A DNA stretch of 64,000 nucleotides, from contig JAKZAP010000004.1 in the NCBI GenBank assembly GCA_023053575.1, forward strand, positions 17,929,624-17,993,623, read 5' to 3'. Of this stretch, positions 48,101-53,590 are shown piece by piece; the first letter of the stretch is position 1; each line of letters opens with the position of its first letter. Under the pieces are notes generated by a model. It saw only the letters and a list, made by a program, of their open reading frames with translations, was not told where the DNA came from and ran no database searches. The position numbers and the translations under genes were made by a program. Origin of the DNA: Branchinecta lynchi. Taxonomy: Eukaryota; Arthropoda; Branchiopoda; Anostraca; Branchinectidae.

Positions 48101-48315
48101 AGTACTGCAGCTTTAATGTAGGTTGGCTACTATACTATAGGCTTTAATAGGCATAATTATCCCTTTTTCGACTTTTTTCCTTATCAGCCCTAAGAACTAA
48201 GTACAACTAAGAGATTACTGCAGATCACCTCTAATCTAAGAATGTCTCCTTTCAATTCCGTCTCAAATCTAAGCTCTGTATCTGGCTCGAGTCTGTATTC
48301 TTGAACGAATGTCAT
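15059..48315 (-). CDS. CLP1: CLP1, RNA 5'-hydroxyl kinase / cleavage factor II subunit (nine exons)
   Basis: CLP1 phosphorylates RNA 5'-OH ends, works with PCF11 in cleavage factor II of pre-mRNA 3'-end processing, and binds the tRNA splicing endonuclease in the nucleus. Coding exons, in order, are 48229-48315, 43327-43488, 42494-42713, 39611-39781, 21336-21526, 18954-19055, 16415-16535, 15386-15479, 15059-15197; all introns are GT..AG and frame is kept, giving 428 residues, near the family length. Seen: N-terminal domain (1-about 100), P-loop GPGDVGKST at 114-122 with Lys120, DLDVGQGS at 142-149, [38 protein letters not shown], and the C-terminal domain with VKIFKVGAP. Introns 1, 3 and 4 (4.7, 2.7 and 18.1 kb) are largely mobile elements. 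No lesion was found in the catalytic exons, so the gene looks functional. The last exon is the least certain. Confidence 0.9.
15386..15479 (-). CDS. CLP1: CLP1 exon 8 (residues 352-383)
   Basis: CTTCGCAG acceptor; completes a glycine codon, then [20 protein letters not shown] and [10 protein letters not shown], leaving GT before GTAAGT. Matches the D-x-x-HH-x-LS motif and the conserved GF-x-V end. Confidence 0.92.
16215..16262 (-). pseudogene. Degenerate duplicate of the CLP1 exon 7 end
   Basis: On the minus strand 16225-16258 reads ATGACCAAGCGTGTACCAGT then AAATCCTTG, against ATGACAAAGCTAGTACCTGT then AAACCCTG at the end of exon 7. Both would translate MTK-VPVNP. The copy lacks a GTATGT donor. 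The adjacent intronic sequence is also roughly repeated (16074-16215 against 16272-16410), so a segment of about 190 bp was duplicated within the gene. Confidence 0.55.
16415..16535 (-). CDS. CLP1: CLP1 exon 7 (residues 312-352)
   Basis: TTTATAG acceptor; [20 protein letters not shown], then [20 protein letters not shown] and one extra base before GTATGT. Matches VKIYKVGAP and KLVPVTPG of the C-terminal domain. The 3' end of this exon has a degenerate second copy at 16225-16258. Confidence 0.94.
16751..17143. mobile_element. Family D TIR element, copy 1
   Basis: Inverted ends AGGCGTATTCTCGCCGTTCC and GGGGAACGACGAGAAAACGC then CT. The interior (AAACAAACAAAATAAACAAAACC, GTGGATCCAACTAAATTCGTC) matches copies at 19404-19815 and 52804-53219 in opposite orientation. 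About 393 bp, no transposase. Confidence 0.75.
17144..17830. other. CLP1 intron 6 spacer
   Basis: No gene or element recognised. A few short repeats of AAGTAC and TTGAGTACTTGAA type occur near 17570-17720. Confidence 0.3.
17831..18150. mobile_element. Family L inverted-arm element, copy 2 (both arms complete)
   Basis: The left arm (minus) begins GATACGTCAGCTAAATTTTA at 17838 and carries CGGCCCTTCTTGGCAAGGGT, CCTCTTCAGGCTCAAGC. The right arm (plus) has GAAGAGGACCCTTGCCAAGA, AGTGCCGAAATATAGCTC, TAGCAGACGTATC and ATGATTCGCAGTCAGCCTGG. A middle of about 60 bp separates them. The best complete example of the two-arm structure apart from 58.8 kb. Confidence 0.75.
18954..19055 (-). CDS. CLP1: CLP1 exon 6 (residues 278-311)
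   Basis: A 102-bp exon without an ATG. TTTTTTAG acceptor, [20 protein letters not shown], then [14 protein letters not shown] and GTAAGT. Matches the VVERSKDFRRE..REYFYG segment of the family. Phase 0 at both ends. Confidence 0.93.
19130..19990. repeat. Family E repeat, copy 1 (host of D copy 2)
   Basis: Flanking blocks match 52650-53590: GCGTTACTTCGTTGTTCCGC with GATAATCGATTTT, GATTTGTGGTACCTCTATGC, and later ATATTCTGAACGTCATAACT and AAAATCCCTTAG. The D elements sit at different places in the two copies. Nature of E unknown; no coding. Confidence 0.55.
19404..19815. mobile_element. Family D TIR element, copy 2
   Basis: Inverted ends (left arm degenerate: AGGCTTTTTCGCCGTTCCCC; right arm GGGAACGGCGAGAACACGCC then T). 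Interior TGGATCCACTTTATTTTTGG is shared with copies 1 and 3. 412 bp. Confidence 0.75.
20814..21141. mobile_element. Family F TIR element, copy 1
   Basis: Left AGTAGCGTTTTTGCAGATAT and right ATGGTATCTGCTAAAACGCA then ACT are inverted. Internal repeats of TATCGTGGTATCAG and TACCACGG, plus TTCTGGGATGACTTC, match 63292-63594. About 328 bp, non-coding, in CLP1 intron 5. Confidence 0.7.
21336..21526 (-). CDS. CLP1: CLP1 exon 5 (residues 214-277)
   Basis: TTTCTAG acceptor; reads [20 protein letters not shown], ..[19 protein letters not shown].., ..KSGG, then GTAAGT, phase 0. INTCGWVKG and VLDQERLY are highly conserved in CLP1. It lies 18 kb from exon 4 across the element-filled intron. Confidence 0.95.
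21593..21600. repeat. Target-site duplication, left (hAT-like element)
   Basis: TATTATAT directly before CAGGGGGGCACTGGT. Confidence 0.8.
21874..21985. repeat. 55-bp tandem duplication
   Basis: AAAGACCTTTTCAAATAGTG through ACTAACACAACCCAT occurs twice, at 21874 and 21929, with one difference, inside the hAT-like element. Confidence 0.85.
22292..22617 (-). CDS. Possible two-exon gene for a small secreted peptide
   Basis: Exon 1 22510-22617 starts with ATG and reads [20 protein letters not shown] then [16 protein letters not shown], ending at a GTAAGC donor in phase 0. After a 104-bp intron a CCAG acceptor at 22406 opens exon 2 (22292-22405): [20 protein letters not shown].., ending in a stop. 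The product would be 73 residues. The first 18 or so form a good signal peptide (hydrophobic core, small residue and cysteine near the cleavage site), followed by a basic, mostly hydrophilic chain. I do not recognise the family. Reasons for doubt: short, no homology evidence, inside a mobile element in a host intron on the same strand. It may be chance. Confidence 0.3.
23027..25498. mobile_element. Nested TIR pair inside the hAT-like element
   Basis: GGGGTCGGCACCGTTTCTGT at 23027 is matched in inverse by ACAGAAACGGTGCCGACCCC ending at 25498. Each end continues into 180-200 bp of imperfect AACGGAAACAG repeats (23040-23220 and 25290-25480). This suggests a second DNA element of about 2.5 kb nested in the first; family A copy e lies within it. 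Target duplication not established. Confidence 0.5.
23641..24770 (-). mobile_element. Family A element, copy e
   Basis: Minus-oriented. The 3' end at 23641 is CAAGTGCCATATACCG, half of the terminal hairpin. It runs through GATGAAACTTGG-type subunits and the 5' leader (CACCTTAACAGCAAAGTGAA, AAAAATTAATTCCTAGCACC). The AACAAGAGCT start is missing. Confidence 0.65.
25739..25746. repeat. Target-site duplication, right (hAT-like element)
   Basis: TATTATAT directly after CCAGTGCCCCCCTG; identical to the left copy. Confidence 0.8.
25747..27335. other. CLP1 intron 4 spacer, AT- and pyrimidine-rich
   Basis: No gene found. 25866-25905 (TATATATAAAGCTGAGCGGC, CAGCGAGGCGCCGG) has an inverted partner at 40738-40783. 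26400-27330 is low-complexity T-, A- and C-rich sequence lying past the A insertion, in the position expected for the 3' UTR of the L1/Tx1-type LINE, but this cannot be proved. Confidence 0.3.
27336..30342 (-). mobile_element. Family A element, copy f (longest, both ends present)
   Basis: 5' end at 30342 on the minus strand: AACAAGAGCTACGAGCTC then ATATGGCACTTG. 3' end at 27336-27370 is the hairpin TGGCACTTGAG / CTCAAGTGCCA followed by AAAAA. The sequence from 30153 down to 27336 is the inverse of 1-2598. It carries tandem subunits with AAGTTTCATC-type motifs and a 23-base G-run (29834-29856). It cuts off the end of the LINE ORF2, whose frame runs on into the A start as ..[12 protein letters not shown]... 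About 3.0 kb and non-coding. Confidence 0.8.
31355..31658. mobile_element. Family C TIR element, copy 1 (in LINE ORF2)
   Basis: Inverted ends AGCGTGTTCCATCCTA and AGGGTGGAACACGCA, with flanks CCTAG / GCTAG. Removing it restores the LINE frame (..[15 protein letters not shown]..), so the insertion point is exact. The interior has repeated TAGTTACTA and ACTACG. About 304 bp. Confidence 0.75.
32212..33660 (+). mobile_element. Family A element, copy g (in LINE reverse transcriptase)
   Basis: Starts AACAAGAGCTGTAAGCTC then ATATGGCACTTG. It contains the leader (TTAAGATGCGCACTTTAAGG), two subunit sets and a (GACCGACCGACAGACC) array. It ends in the hairpin TATGGCACTTGGCCGGAAGG then CAAGTGCCATA and a 13-base A-run. 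The A-tail and full-length ends make this the clearest 1.45-kb member. It interrupts the LINE between the motif-B and motif-C regions of the reverse transcriptase. Confidence 0.8.
35737..37935 (-). pseudogene. LINE ORF1 (RRM + degenerate CCHC), split by a family B insertion
   Basis: Starts near 37935 ([20 protein letters not shown]..). A one-base frameshift near 37643 joins ..SNKRPVVVI to [20 protein letters not shown] and [20 protein letters not shown], an RRM-like fold, then [12 protein letters not shown], a damaged CCHC knuckle (C-x-x-x-CGKP, later [16 protein letters not shown]). The frame is broken by the B element (37165 to 36063) and resumes as a basic tail ..[17 protein letters not shown].. 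to a TGA at 35739-35737 that overlaps the ORF2 ATG. Nucleic-acid-binding gag-like protein of the element; not functional. Confidence 0.75.
36063..37165 (-). mobile_element. Family B element, copy 2 (in LINE ORF1)
   Basis: Minus-oriented: starts AACAAGACCAAAGGTTTCGA then TGGGATCCCAAAAATC (about 37155-37110) and ends CACTTACGTTTTGGGATCCC at 36067. Six or so monomers of about 135 bp and a GTCCGTCTGTCCGTCC array at 36121-36155. Confidence 0.8.
38683..39140 (-). pseudogene. LINE ORF2 C-terminal fragment with (AAATA)n tail
   Basis: Minus strand: ..[20 protein letters not shown].. then [20 protein letters not shown], a pattern seen at the C-terminus of several LINE polyproteins. A UTR follows (CTGAACCTGAACAAG), ending in AAATAAATAAATAAATAG at about 38700-38683. 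5'-truncated. Lies between the L1/Tx1-type LINE and CLP1 exon 4. Confidence 0.5.
39141..39610. other. CLP1 intron 4, exon-4-proximal part
   Basis: No element or gene recognised; the donor of exon 4 is at 39605-39610. Confidence 0.3.
39611..39781 (-). CDS. CLP1: CLP1 exon 4 (residues 157-214)
   Basis: TTTTCTAG acceptor; reads [30 protein letters not shown], then ..QRLENNKR, ending with the first base of a split codon. The donor GTTTGC is weak but is in frame with exon 5. Confidence 0.93.
40171..40384. mobile_element. Family O small TIR element
   Basis: ACATTAGAGGTATGCATATC on the left against AAACATACCTCTACTGTA on the right, about 214 bp. Interior TAGCCAAAGTAGGTAATTAA and CCTCTGAAAACACC recur at 52430-52530, and its end at 31915-31990. 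Confidence 0.6.
41103..41374. mobile_element. Family C TIR element, copy 2
   Basis: AGCGTGTTCCACCCTTCTAA at the left and AGGGTGGAATACGCT at the right; perfect 5-bp flanking duplication TATTG (41098-41102 and 41375-41379). Inverse of copy 1 in the LINE. In CLP1 intron 3. Confidence 0.75.
41720..42430 (+). repeat. Family J array, copy 1 (next to CLP1 exon 3)
   Basis: From 41890, repeated short blocks TACCGAATC..AGTTATTATACCGAA and GGTTCTGTATAACTACCGAA, period variable (roughly 60-80 bp). Left part TGACCAGTGCTTCACTCGGC then CTCTTCCGAG and AAAATAGAGAATATTACGAA match 55540-55690 in inverse. Ends about 65 bp from the exon 3 boundary. Confidence 0.65.
42494..42713 (-). CDS. CLP1: CLP1 exon 3 (P-loop exon, residues 84-157)
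   Basis: Acceptor TTTTAAG after a long T-run, then [20 protein letters not shown], the ATP-binding loop [12 protein letters not shown], and [16 protein letters not shown], ending with one base of the next codon before GTAGGT. Contains the kinase ATP site; Lys120 is the P-loop lysine. Confidence 0.95.
43327..43488 (-). CDS. CLP1: CLP1 exon 2 (residues 30-83)
   Basis: TTTTTCAG acceptor, then [20 protein letters not shown] and ..[18 protein letters not shown].., ending ETPM before a GTGAGC donor, phase 0. Corresponds to the AEIFGTEL and VAVFTWHGC segments of the N-terminal domain. Confidence 0.92.
43561..44610 (+). mobile_element. Family B element, copy 3
   Basis: Starts GGGATCCCAAAAATCTAAGA and contains regular monomers. 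Successive ATGTCTTCTT-type blocks at 43991, 44128, 44262, 44398 and 44527 give spacings of 137, 134, 136 and 129 bp. The distal GGGATCCC end is missing. In CLP1 intron 1. Confidence 0.75.
44611..45482. other. CLP1 intron 1 spacer
   Basis: AT-rich; no gene or repeat family recognised. Confidence 0.3.
45483..45590 (+). mobile_element. Family L single-arm copy
   Basis: TTCCTTTTCCAGCTTGAGCC, TGAAGAGGACCCTTGTCAAG, AAGGGCCAAAACATAGCTC, CAGCTGACATATC. The GAAA box is changed to CAAAA, so this arm would not keep the hammerhead-like core. Confidence 0.7.
45688..45806. repeat. Long inverted repeat at the CR1-like LINE 3' end
   Basis: CAGATCCATCATGGACCTTA then TTCGCTCCAAAGTGCGAAT on the left mirrors ATTCGCACTTCAGAGCGATA then AGGTCCAATGGATCTG on the right, around an AT-rich TTAATTAATTAAGG core. 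Arms of about 48 bp. Confidence 0.7.
45852..47025 (-). pseudogene. CR1-like LINE reverse transcriptase, 5'-truncated
   Basis: Open from about 47025 on the minus strand: ..[20 protein letters not shown].., ..[18 protein letters not shown].., ..[20 protein letters not shown].., catalytic FADDSKLF, ..[19 protein letters not shown].., ..[18 protein letters not shown].., ..[16 protein letters not shown].., ..[14 protein letters not shown].. to a stop at 45852. This covers palm motifs A to E and the thumb; endonuclease and fingers are missing. The frame is intact for about 390 codons, suggesting a fairly recent copy. The QG of the GVPQGS motif is QA here. Lies in CLP1 intron 1, same strand. Confidence 0.88.
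47026..48228. other. CLP1 intron 1, exon-1-proximal part
   Basis: No gene or repeat family recognised. Confidence 0.3.
48229..48315 (-). CDS. CLP1: CLP1 exon 1 (residues 1-29)
   Basis: ATG at 48315. The frame reads [20 protein letters not shown].., matching the conserved LE-x-x-TELRFE start of CLP1. It ends TTAGAG before a GTGATC donor, phase 0. A TTGCAG just upstream of the ATG could be a 3' splice site, so the 5' UTR may be spliced. Confidence 0.85.
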
Positions 48316-49118
48316 TATTCTGCAAGATTTGCACGTGTTTATGAAATTTTAAAAGAACCGCCTTTGAATCATGGTGCCCGAGAAACACTTTTTGAATTGC
48401 CAGGTTTTTAGTTTATGGGACGCCACGGACACGTGGGAAATTTGAGTTTTTGTTCTTTTCGGTTGTTTTTAACATAAGAACTATGGATCATATTTCAGTT
48501 CATTTTCCAGCTTTAGCGGTTTGAGCCTGAAGAGGACCCTTGCCAAGAAGGGCCGAAATGTAGCTCTAATAAAATGTATCTGAGTTTTGCATCATAAAAT
48601 ATAGAACTATCAAGATGTATCTGAAAGTTTTATTTTTTTATTTGAGAAATTAACATCTGCCTCAGTCTTCGAGATTTCTAATAAAAATAATGGTACTAAA
48701 CTGAGCTTGGGCTGGTCTGTGCCAAAAATCGTATCAGTAGTACCTCTCAGCCTGTATCTTCGGTCTGTGCTACTTCACTGCTCTCTAGGTGCGAGATCTC
48801 GAAACTCAGATTAGTTTCGTTTTGTCCTCTAGAGAGGTGCGAAATCTGGAAACTCGGTTTAGTTTGGTTTTGTCCTCTAGCTAGAGAGGGTACAGTTGAA
48901 CGTGGTATTATCGCAGGAAACCATTCTGTCTGATTTTGATTCATGTTTTTCGGACGGGATCCATAGTGGTTTTGTTGCACTTTCGGTAAGCTCAACGAGG
49001 GCATAAGATGGACTGGTAAGGGATAGGCCGAAAGGTGGCCCAGTCTTTTTGTGTAGTTCTTACGTTCTCTCTCAAACCTCAAGATTTATAGCGGCTATAC
49101 CAAATATATAATGGACGT
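48316..49118. other. CLP1 5' flank with a family L arm
   Basis: Expected to hold the CLP1 promoter or 5' UTR; a CACGTG lies about 20 bp upstream of the ATG. 48498-48600 is a family L arm (plus). 48785-48890 is a 47-48-bp near-tandem duplication (GAAACTCAGATTAGTTTCGT / GAAACTCGGTTTAGTTTGGT). An open frame of 111 codons at 48747-49082 arises from this duplication and is not supported as a gene. Confidence 0.4.
48498..48600 (+). mobile_element. Family L single-arm copy
   Basis: TTCATTTTCCAGCTTTAGCG, CTGAAGAGGACCCTTGCCAA, GAAGGGCCGAAATGTAGCTC, TAATAAAATGTATCTGAG. About 180 bp upstream of the CLP1 ATG on the opposite strand. Confidence 0.7.
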
Positions 49119-49230
49119 ATTTGACGGTTCAAAAAGGATAAGTCAGCTACATTTTATTTGAGCTATATTTCGACCCTTCTTGGCAAGGGTCCTCTTCAGG
49201 CTCAAGCTGAAAAATTAACTTGAAAATCTA
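49119..49230 (-). mobile_element. Family L single-arm copy
   Basis: Minus-oriented: GATAAGTCAGCTACATTTTA, TTTCGACCCTTCTTGGCAAG, GGTCCTCTTCAGGCTCAAGC. A G/C-run patch (GGGGGGCGGCGGGG, then a 14-base C-run) follows at 49232-49267. Confidence 0.7.
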
Positions 49231-49615
49231 TTGGGGGGCGGCGGGGAATCCTCCCCCCCCCCCCCCAATAGTGACGCCCCTGGGTCCTGAGCCTTCTTCA
49301 TTCGAGGGGGGGGGGACCTGGTAATACCGAATCGGTACCTAATTTTGACAGAATTTTATTTTTCTAAAAATAAATCGAGCTGCCTTCAGGAAGCTACAGT
49401 GTAAAATTTGCATAGGATGTAATCAGTATAAAGAGAAAATTTGGCGCGTTTTCACGCTCTTCCGCGAGAAGCGAAAACTTCACTAGCGGCTGTACATAGC
49501 AAAAATTAAAGCGCCGCAGACAAAACATTTTTAATTCGCCTTTTTTTCTGGCAACACTTAACTATTTTCCATGCAAATTCTAGCTTTTAATGTGGTTCAA
49601 GCCCCTAAAAATTCC

Positions 49616-49682
49616 AAGCCTGAAACGCCAAGTAAATGACGCACACTTCTTCTAAATAGTGAAGACTGCAGAATGCGCCGTA
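49616..49682. repeat. Dispersed direct repeat, left copy
   Basis: AAGCCTGAAACGCCAAGTAA, ATGACGCACACTTCTTCTAA, ATAGTGAAGACTGCAGAATG matches 51298-51362 closely. The pair brackets the B4/tandem region. Confidence 0.6.
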
Positions 49683-49717
49683 GGTGAAATTTTCTGGAAA
49701 CACTGATGATCAAAGTG

Positions 49718-49893
49718 CCTTTTCGCAATCCCAAGACTACCTATTGACTACCACAAGACTACCCAAGACTACCACAGAGCTATCTGGAGAAACAAGACCA
49801 AAGGTCCTTTTCGCAATCCCAAGACTACCTATTGACTACCACAAGACTACCCAAGACTACCACAGAGCTATCTGGAGAAACAAGACCAAAGGT
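49718..49893. repeat. 88-bp tandem duplication at the edge of family B copy 4
   Basis: CCTTTTCGCAATCCCAAGAC begins at 49718 and again at 49806. Each unit ends GGAGAAACAAGACCAAAGGT, which is the family B start motif, and the second is followed by GTCGATGGGATCCCC. Confidence 0.85.
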
Positions 49894-50617
49894 GTCGATG
49901 GGATCCCCAAAATCTAATATTTGCTTCACACATTGGGTCTTGTCTTTGCCAGATCCAGTCTTCGCCAGGCTAATCATCAGAGAAAACCAAGTTCAGATAT
50001 ACCTCTATAAGCCATATCTATTTTGACCGAGACTTCCTGCTTTACTTCTGCCAAGTTTCCAGTTTCGCCCAATTCCGAGCGAACTACTAGTCCAGCAAAA
50101 AAAGAAAAATTCAGAAACGAATCCAGCGTATCTCCTAATCTCTATAAAGAACATCTAATCAACTTTAAATAAGAATTCCGAACGAACTACTTGTTGGGCG
50201 AGAAAATGGTTTTCACCATCGTGTTTAGCAAGCCTTCTTACCTCGAAATCGACTATTTAATCAACTTAAAATAATACTTCTACTTTTAACCGACTTTCCG
50301 GTTTTTGCCGGATTCCGGAAGAACTACTTGTCCGGCGAGAAAATGGTTTTTACTATCGTACTCAGCATGTCTTTTTAGCGCAAACAAAAATATTTTGTTT
50401 GTCCCTTAATTTGAACCCCTCCCCACCCCTAAATAGCCAATCTATGAAATTGACCTTTCCCTTTACCCAATGAATCTTCACACCAATTTTCATCAAAATA
50501 TCTCTTTCCCTTCGAGAGTTAACGTGCTTAAGACAGACGGACAGACGGTCAGACGGACATTTTTTCGATGTCATAGGTATCCCGATACTTACGTTTTGGG
50601 ATCCCAAAAAGGGGCCA
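49878..50617 (+). mobile_element. Family B element, copy 4
   Basis: AACAAGACCAAAGGTGTCGA then TGGGATCCCCAAAATC at the start; GACAGACGGACAGACGGTCA array near 50531; ends CTTACGTTTTGGGATCCCAA AAA at about 50612. Shorter than copies 2 and 6, with fewer monomers. Confidence 0.8.
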
Positions 50618-50939
50618 TAGTTGACACAAAGTACATTTATTCTGAATTTACAGCAAACAAAAGTATCCTAGGCTAGTTTTCTCGTCAAGACACGTGCTTA
50701 TTCTGAAGTATTGCGGTCATTAGAAGTAAAAGCTATGTAATGAATGGCAACCAACTGAAGCTACTGTTAAATGGCAAAGAACAAGAACTAAATAAATGCC
50801 AATTAAATTACCGAGCTCAGTAACTGGGCTGAACCAAAGAATGAATTCGTACAACCGAAAACTAACTAAAGAAAACAAGGAACAGATCGGGAGCGATAAA
50901 ACAACCGAATTTCTTAATGGAATAAAACTTTAGAACTAC

Positions 50940-51290
50940 CTAAAACAACGGAGTGCGACAAATCTGGTAATAGATACGGACTAGAAAAAAAAAATCCGGT
51001 CGATTACCGATTCGGTCACAAATCAGAACCAAATCAATCAGATTAATCACGGAGTTATGATCTGAACTGACCAAATGCGATAGAACAGATACGGACTTGA
51101 GAAAAGTCCGGTTAATTGCCGAATGCGATAACAAATGAGACCAAATAAGCACGTGAAATCACAGAATTTACGAAGGAACGCACAGAATGCGATGAACTTG
51201 ATGCGGTCTGAAAAAAAGTTGGATCTATTCCCAAATTCGGTAAAGAATGGGAACCAGTGAACGCGTTAGATCACTCGGTTTAGAACTATG
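50940..51290. repeat. Diverged tandem repeat
   Basis: Two to three diverged units around AAAAAGTCCGGTTAATTGCC-like and GGTAACAAATG..ACCAAAT blocks, spaced roughly 120 bp. Confidence 0.45.
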
Positions 51291-51297
51291 AGGACAA

Positions 51298-51362
51298 GCC
51301 TAAAACGCCAACTAAATGACGCACCCTTCTTCTAAATAGTGAAGACTGCAAAATGCGCCCCA
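51298..51362. repeat. Dispersed direct repeat, right copy
   Basis: AAGCCTAAAACGCCAACTAA, ATGACGCACCCTTCTTCTAA; partner at 49616-49682. Confidence 0.6.
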
Positions 51363-51422
51363 TCGAGCGACCCCCTCCGCCTCCCCTTGTGACGCCCCTG
51401 CTCAACATCCTGGACTTCCAGT

Positions 51423-51590
51423 CAGGCCCGTATCCAGGTATTTTTTTCGGGGTGGGGGGTTGCCTGCGGGTCGGACAAAAAAGTACAAAAAAGACATAGA
51501 TTAGAGGGAAAAGCCTGTAAAAATTACTATTTTTGCGTGTTTCGGGGGGCGTTTCAACCCCATACCCCCCCCCCCCTGGATACGGCCTTG
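51423..51590. mobile_element. Family K hAT-like MITE, copy 2, with perfect 8-bp TSD
   Basis: CAGGCCCGTATCCAGG at the left and CCTGGATACGGCCTTG at the right; flanks 51415-51422 and 51591-51598 are both CTTCCAGT. 168 bp, G/C-run rich, non-coding. Inverse of copy 1 in the plus-strand LINE. Confidence 0.85.
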
Positions 51591-51598
51591 CTTCCAGT

Positions 51599-52649
51599 CT
51601 CCGGGCGTTTTTGGCCTGGCTTCACCTTCCGGATCCACTCGACGCAAACTACTGTCTAAAATCCGTAACAAAAATAAAAATCTGGAAGGTGAAGCTTGGC
51701 TTTTACTCACGTTACAAGGATTACAAGGATTCAACAACTTTACTAAAAAAAATCATTCCGGCTTGACGACCGGTTACACACAAAGCACATACGCGCTTGA
51801 AAAACGCAACCAGTACACATTTACTATCATATTCTAACCAAACATTCACTAAAATAAACTAAAAATTTATTAATTAATTTGTCAATTTGTCCTCTCTCGT
51901 CTTCATAGGCTTCATAGGTTTCGGTATTCAGATATTTTACTGTGGTTATTATTACTGGGTAAATGTCTGAAAACTAGACTGTCATATTGTACCTTCTCTT
52001 TTTTGCCCTCAGTAAGAAAACTTTTCCGCTCCCCTGGATTATTGGTACAAATCACCCGGGTGAACCTATTCCTTTTCCTCTTTGTAATAATTAATTCTGA
52101 GACCTATGCTGTCGTCACTCACCATGAAGGTATAGGCATCATTATAAAAATTAAGAGGGTCTGTCCATATTAAGGTAGTAGGCTATTAAGTAGCATGTAC
52201 ATTCGTTTGGCCTGGAAGTGTCAGGCATCCAATAGCCTAAAAGACAATTTTTTAATAGCCTACCAGTGCTCCGTTTGATAGTTGCAGGTGGGTCATATGG
52301 GCCTGCTCAGACAATCACAGCCCAGAAGCCTCCGATAACTGTTTTTCAAAGTCTTCAGTGTGAAGAACTTTTGCTACAATTCGAATCTGCAAGAATCAAA
52401 CCTACTGGCAAGTGAAGAGAGGAGTAACTACCAGTTAGCCAAAGTAGGTAATTAAGGGCCTCTGAAAACACCTGAATAGCTATTTTGGATCCTCATTCTG
52501 CCACTTAGTCCCAAACTGCATTTTCACCTCTACTGTAGATGTATGAATACCGACCTCAAAATCACAGCAATTCTGGCAGCATTCAAATTTCCTTTCCCGT
52601 TCCCGGTTTACTTGCCAGTGAAGAGGGGAGGCGAGGCATCAGAATTCTG
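51599..52649. other. Unassigned spacer with a family O fragment
   Basis: No gene recognised. 52430-52530 shares TTAGCCAAAGTAGGTAATTA and CCTCTGAAAACACC with family O. Confidence 0.35.
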
Positions 52650-53590
52650 GTCACAAGGAAAGAGTAAGGGCTATTTAAATTTTAACCGAATAAGGCTGAA
52701 GTGCGACAGTTTAGTTACACTTCACTTATTTACTTACTTAGGCCTGCAAACCCGATAAAAATGCGTTACTTCGTTTGTCCACTATCCACAGATAATCGAC
52801 TTTAGGCGTATTCTCGCCGTTTCCCGAGGACTCCTCGGGGAATCGAAGGGAACGGTGAGAATAGAGGGAGTGACTCCACGCGGACTCCGCGTCCGGAAAA
52901 CAACGAGAACACAGGGAATGCTTCCAAAATGAATTTTCTTCTATAAAGAAATATGCAGTTGACGAAAGTAGTCTGGATCCACTTTATTTTTGGTTTTGTT
53001 TATTCTGATTGTTCTTAATTAATTTTACATTACACCTACACCAGCAAAAACTGATTCTCCTCTGAATCTGAAAGGGAGTCCTTATTGATGATGGTGATCG
53101 TAATCGGAGCATTCCCCGTCTGTGGGGACTCGCGAGAATACGGGGAGTGAGTACCCGGGACAAACAAAAACGCGGGGACTCCTCAAGTGGAGTCCGCGGG
53201 GAACGGCGAGAATATGCCTTTTGTCGGCTGAACTTACACTTTAGGATTTGTGGTACCTCTATGTGCTTGTCTCTCTATGTTTGAAATATTCAGCAGCCGC
53301 CAAGGTGAGCCATTGCCGAAAAATAACATATCGCAAAACACAAATCTTATCATCACTTTCCTACTTCCTTCAGACGAGTTAGTGTCCGAACCACAGAAAT
53401 GCAGGATTATGTTAGAATTCAAATTCTCCGCGTCTGGATAAATTTTGGGTTGTCGTTCAGGCAGCGAACATTCTGAACGTTAGTACTAGATCCGGGGTGA
53501 ACAAATACAAAATCCCTTAGATGAGTCAAATTAATAAAGTGTACTTAAATATCAGATGTAAAATAAGCTGCCTTTTCAGTCCAACTTTAA
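52650..53590. repeat. Family E repeat, copy 2 (host of D copy 3)
   Basis: Blocks ATGCGTTACTTCGTTTGTCC, GATTTGTGGTACCTCTATGT, ACATTCTGAACGTTAGTACT and AAAATCCCTTAG match 19130-19990 in the same order. A third partial match to its end is at 63640-63720, inverted. Confidence 0.55.
52804..53219. mobile_element. Family D TIR element, copy 3
   Basis: AGGCGTATTCTCGCCGTTTC at the left, GGAACGGCGAGAATATGCCT at the right, with the interior as in copies 1 and 2. 416 bp. Confidence 0.8.

Noticed and set aside
48747..49082. 111-codon open frame upstream of CLP1
   Set aside because: Created by a 47-48-bp tandem duplication; no domain, no splice signals, opposite expectations for a 5' flank.
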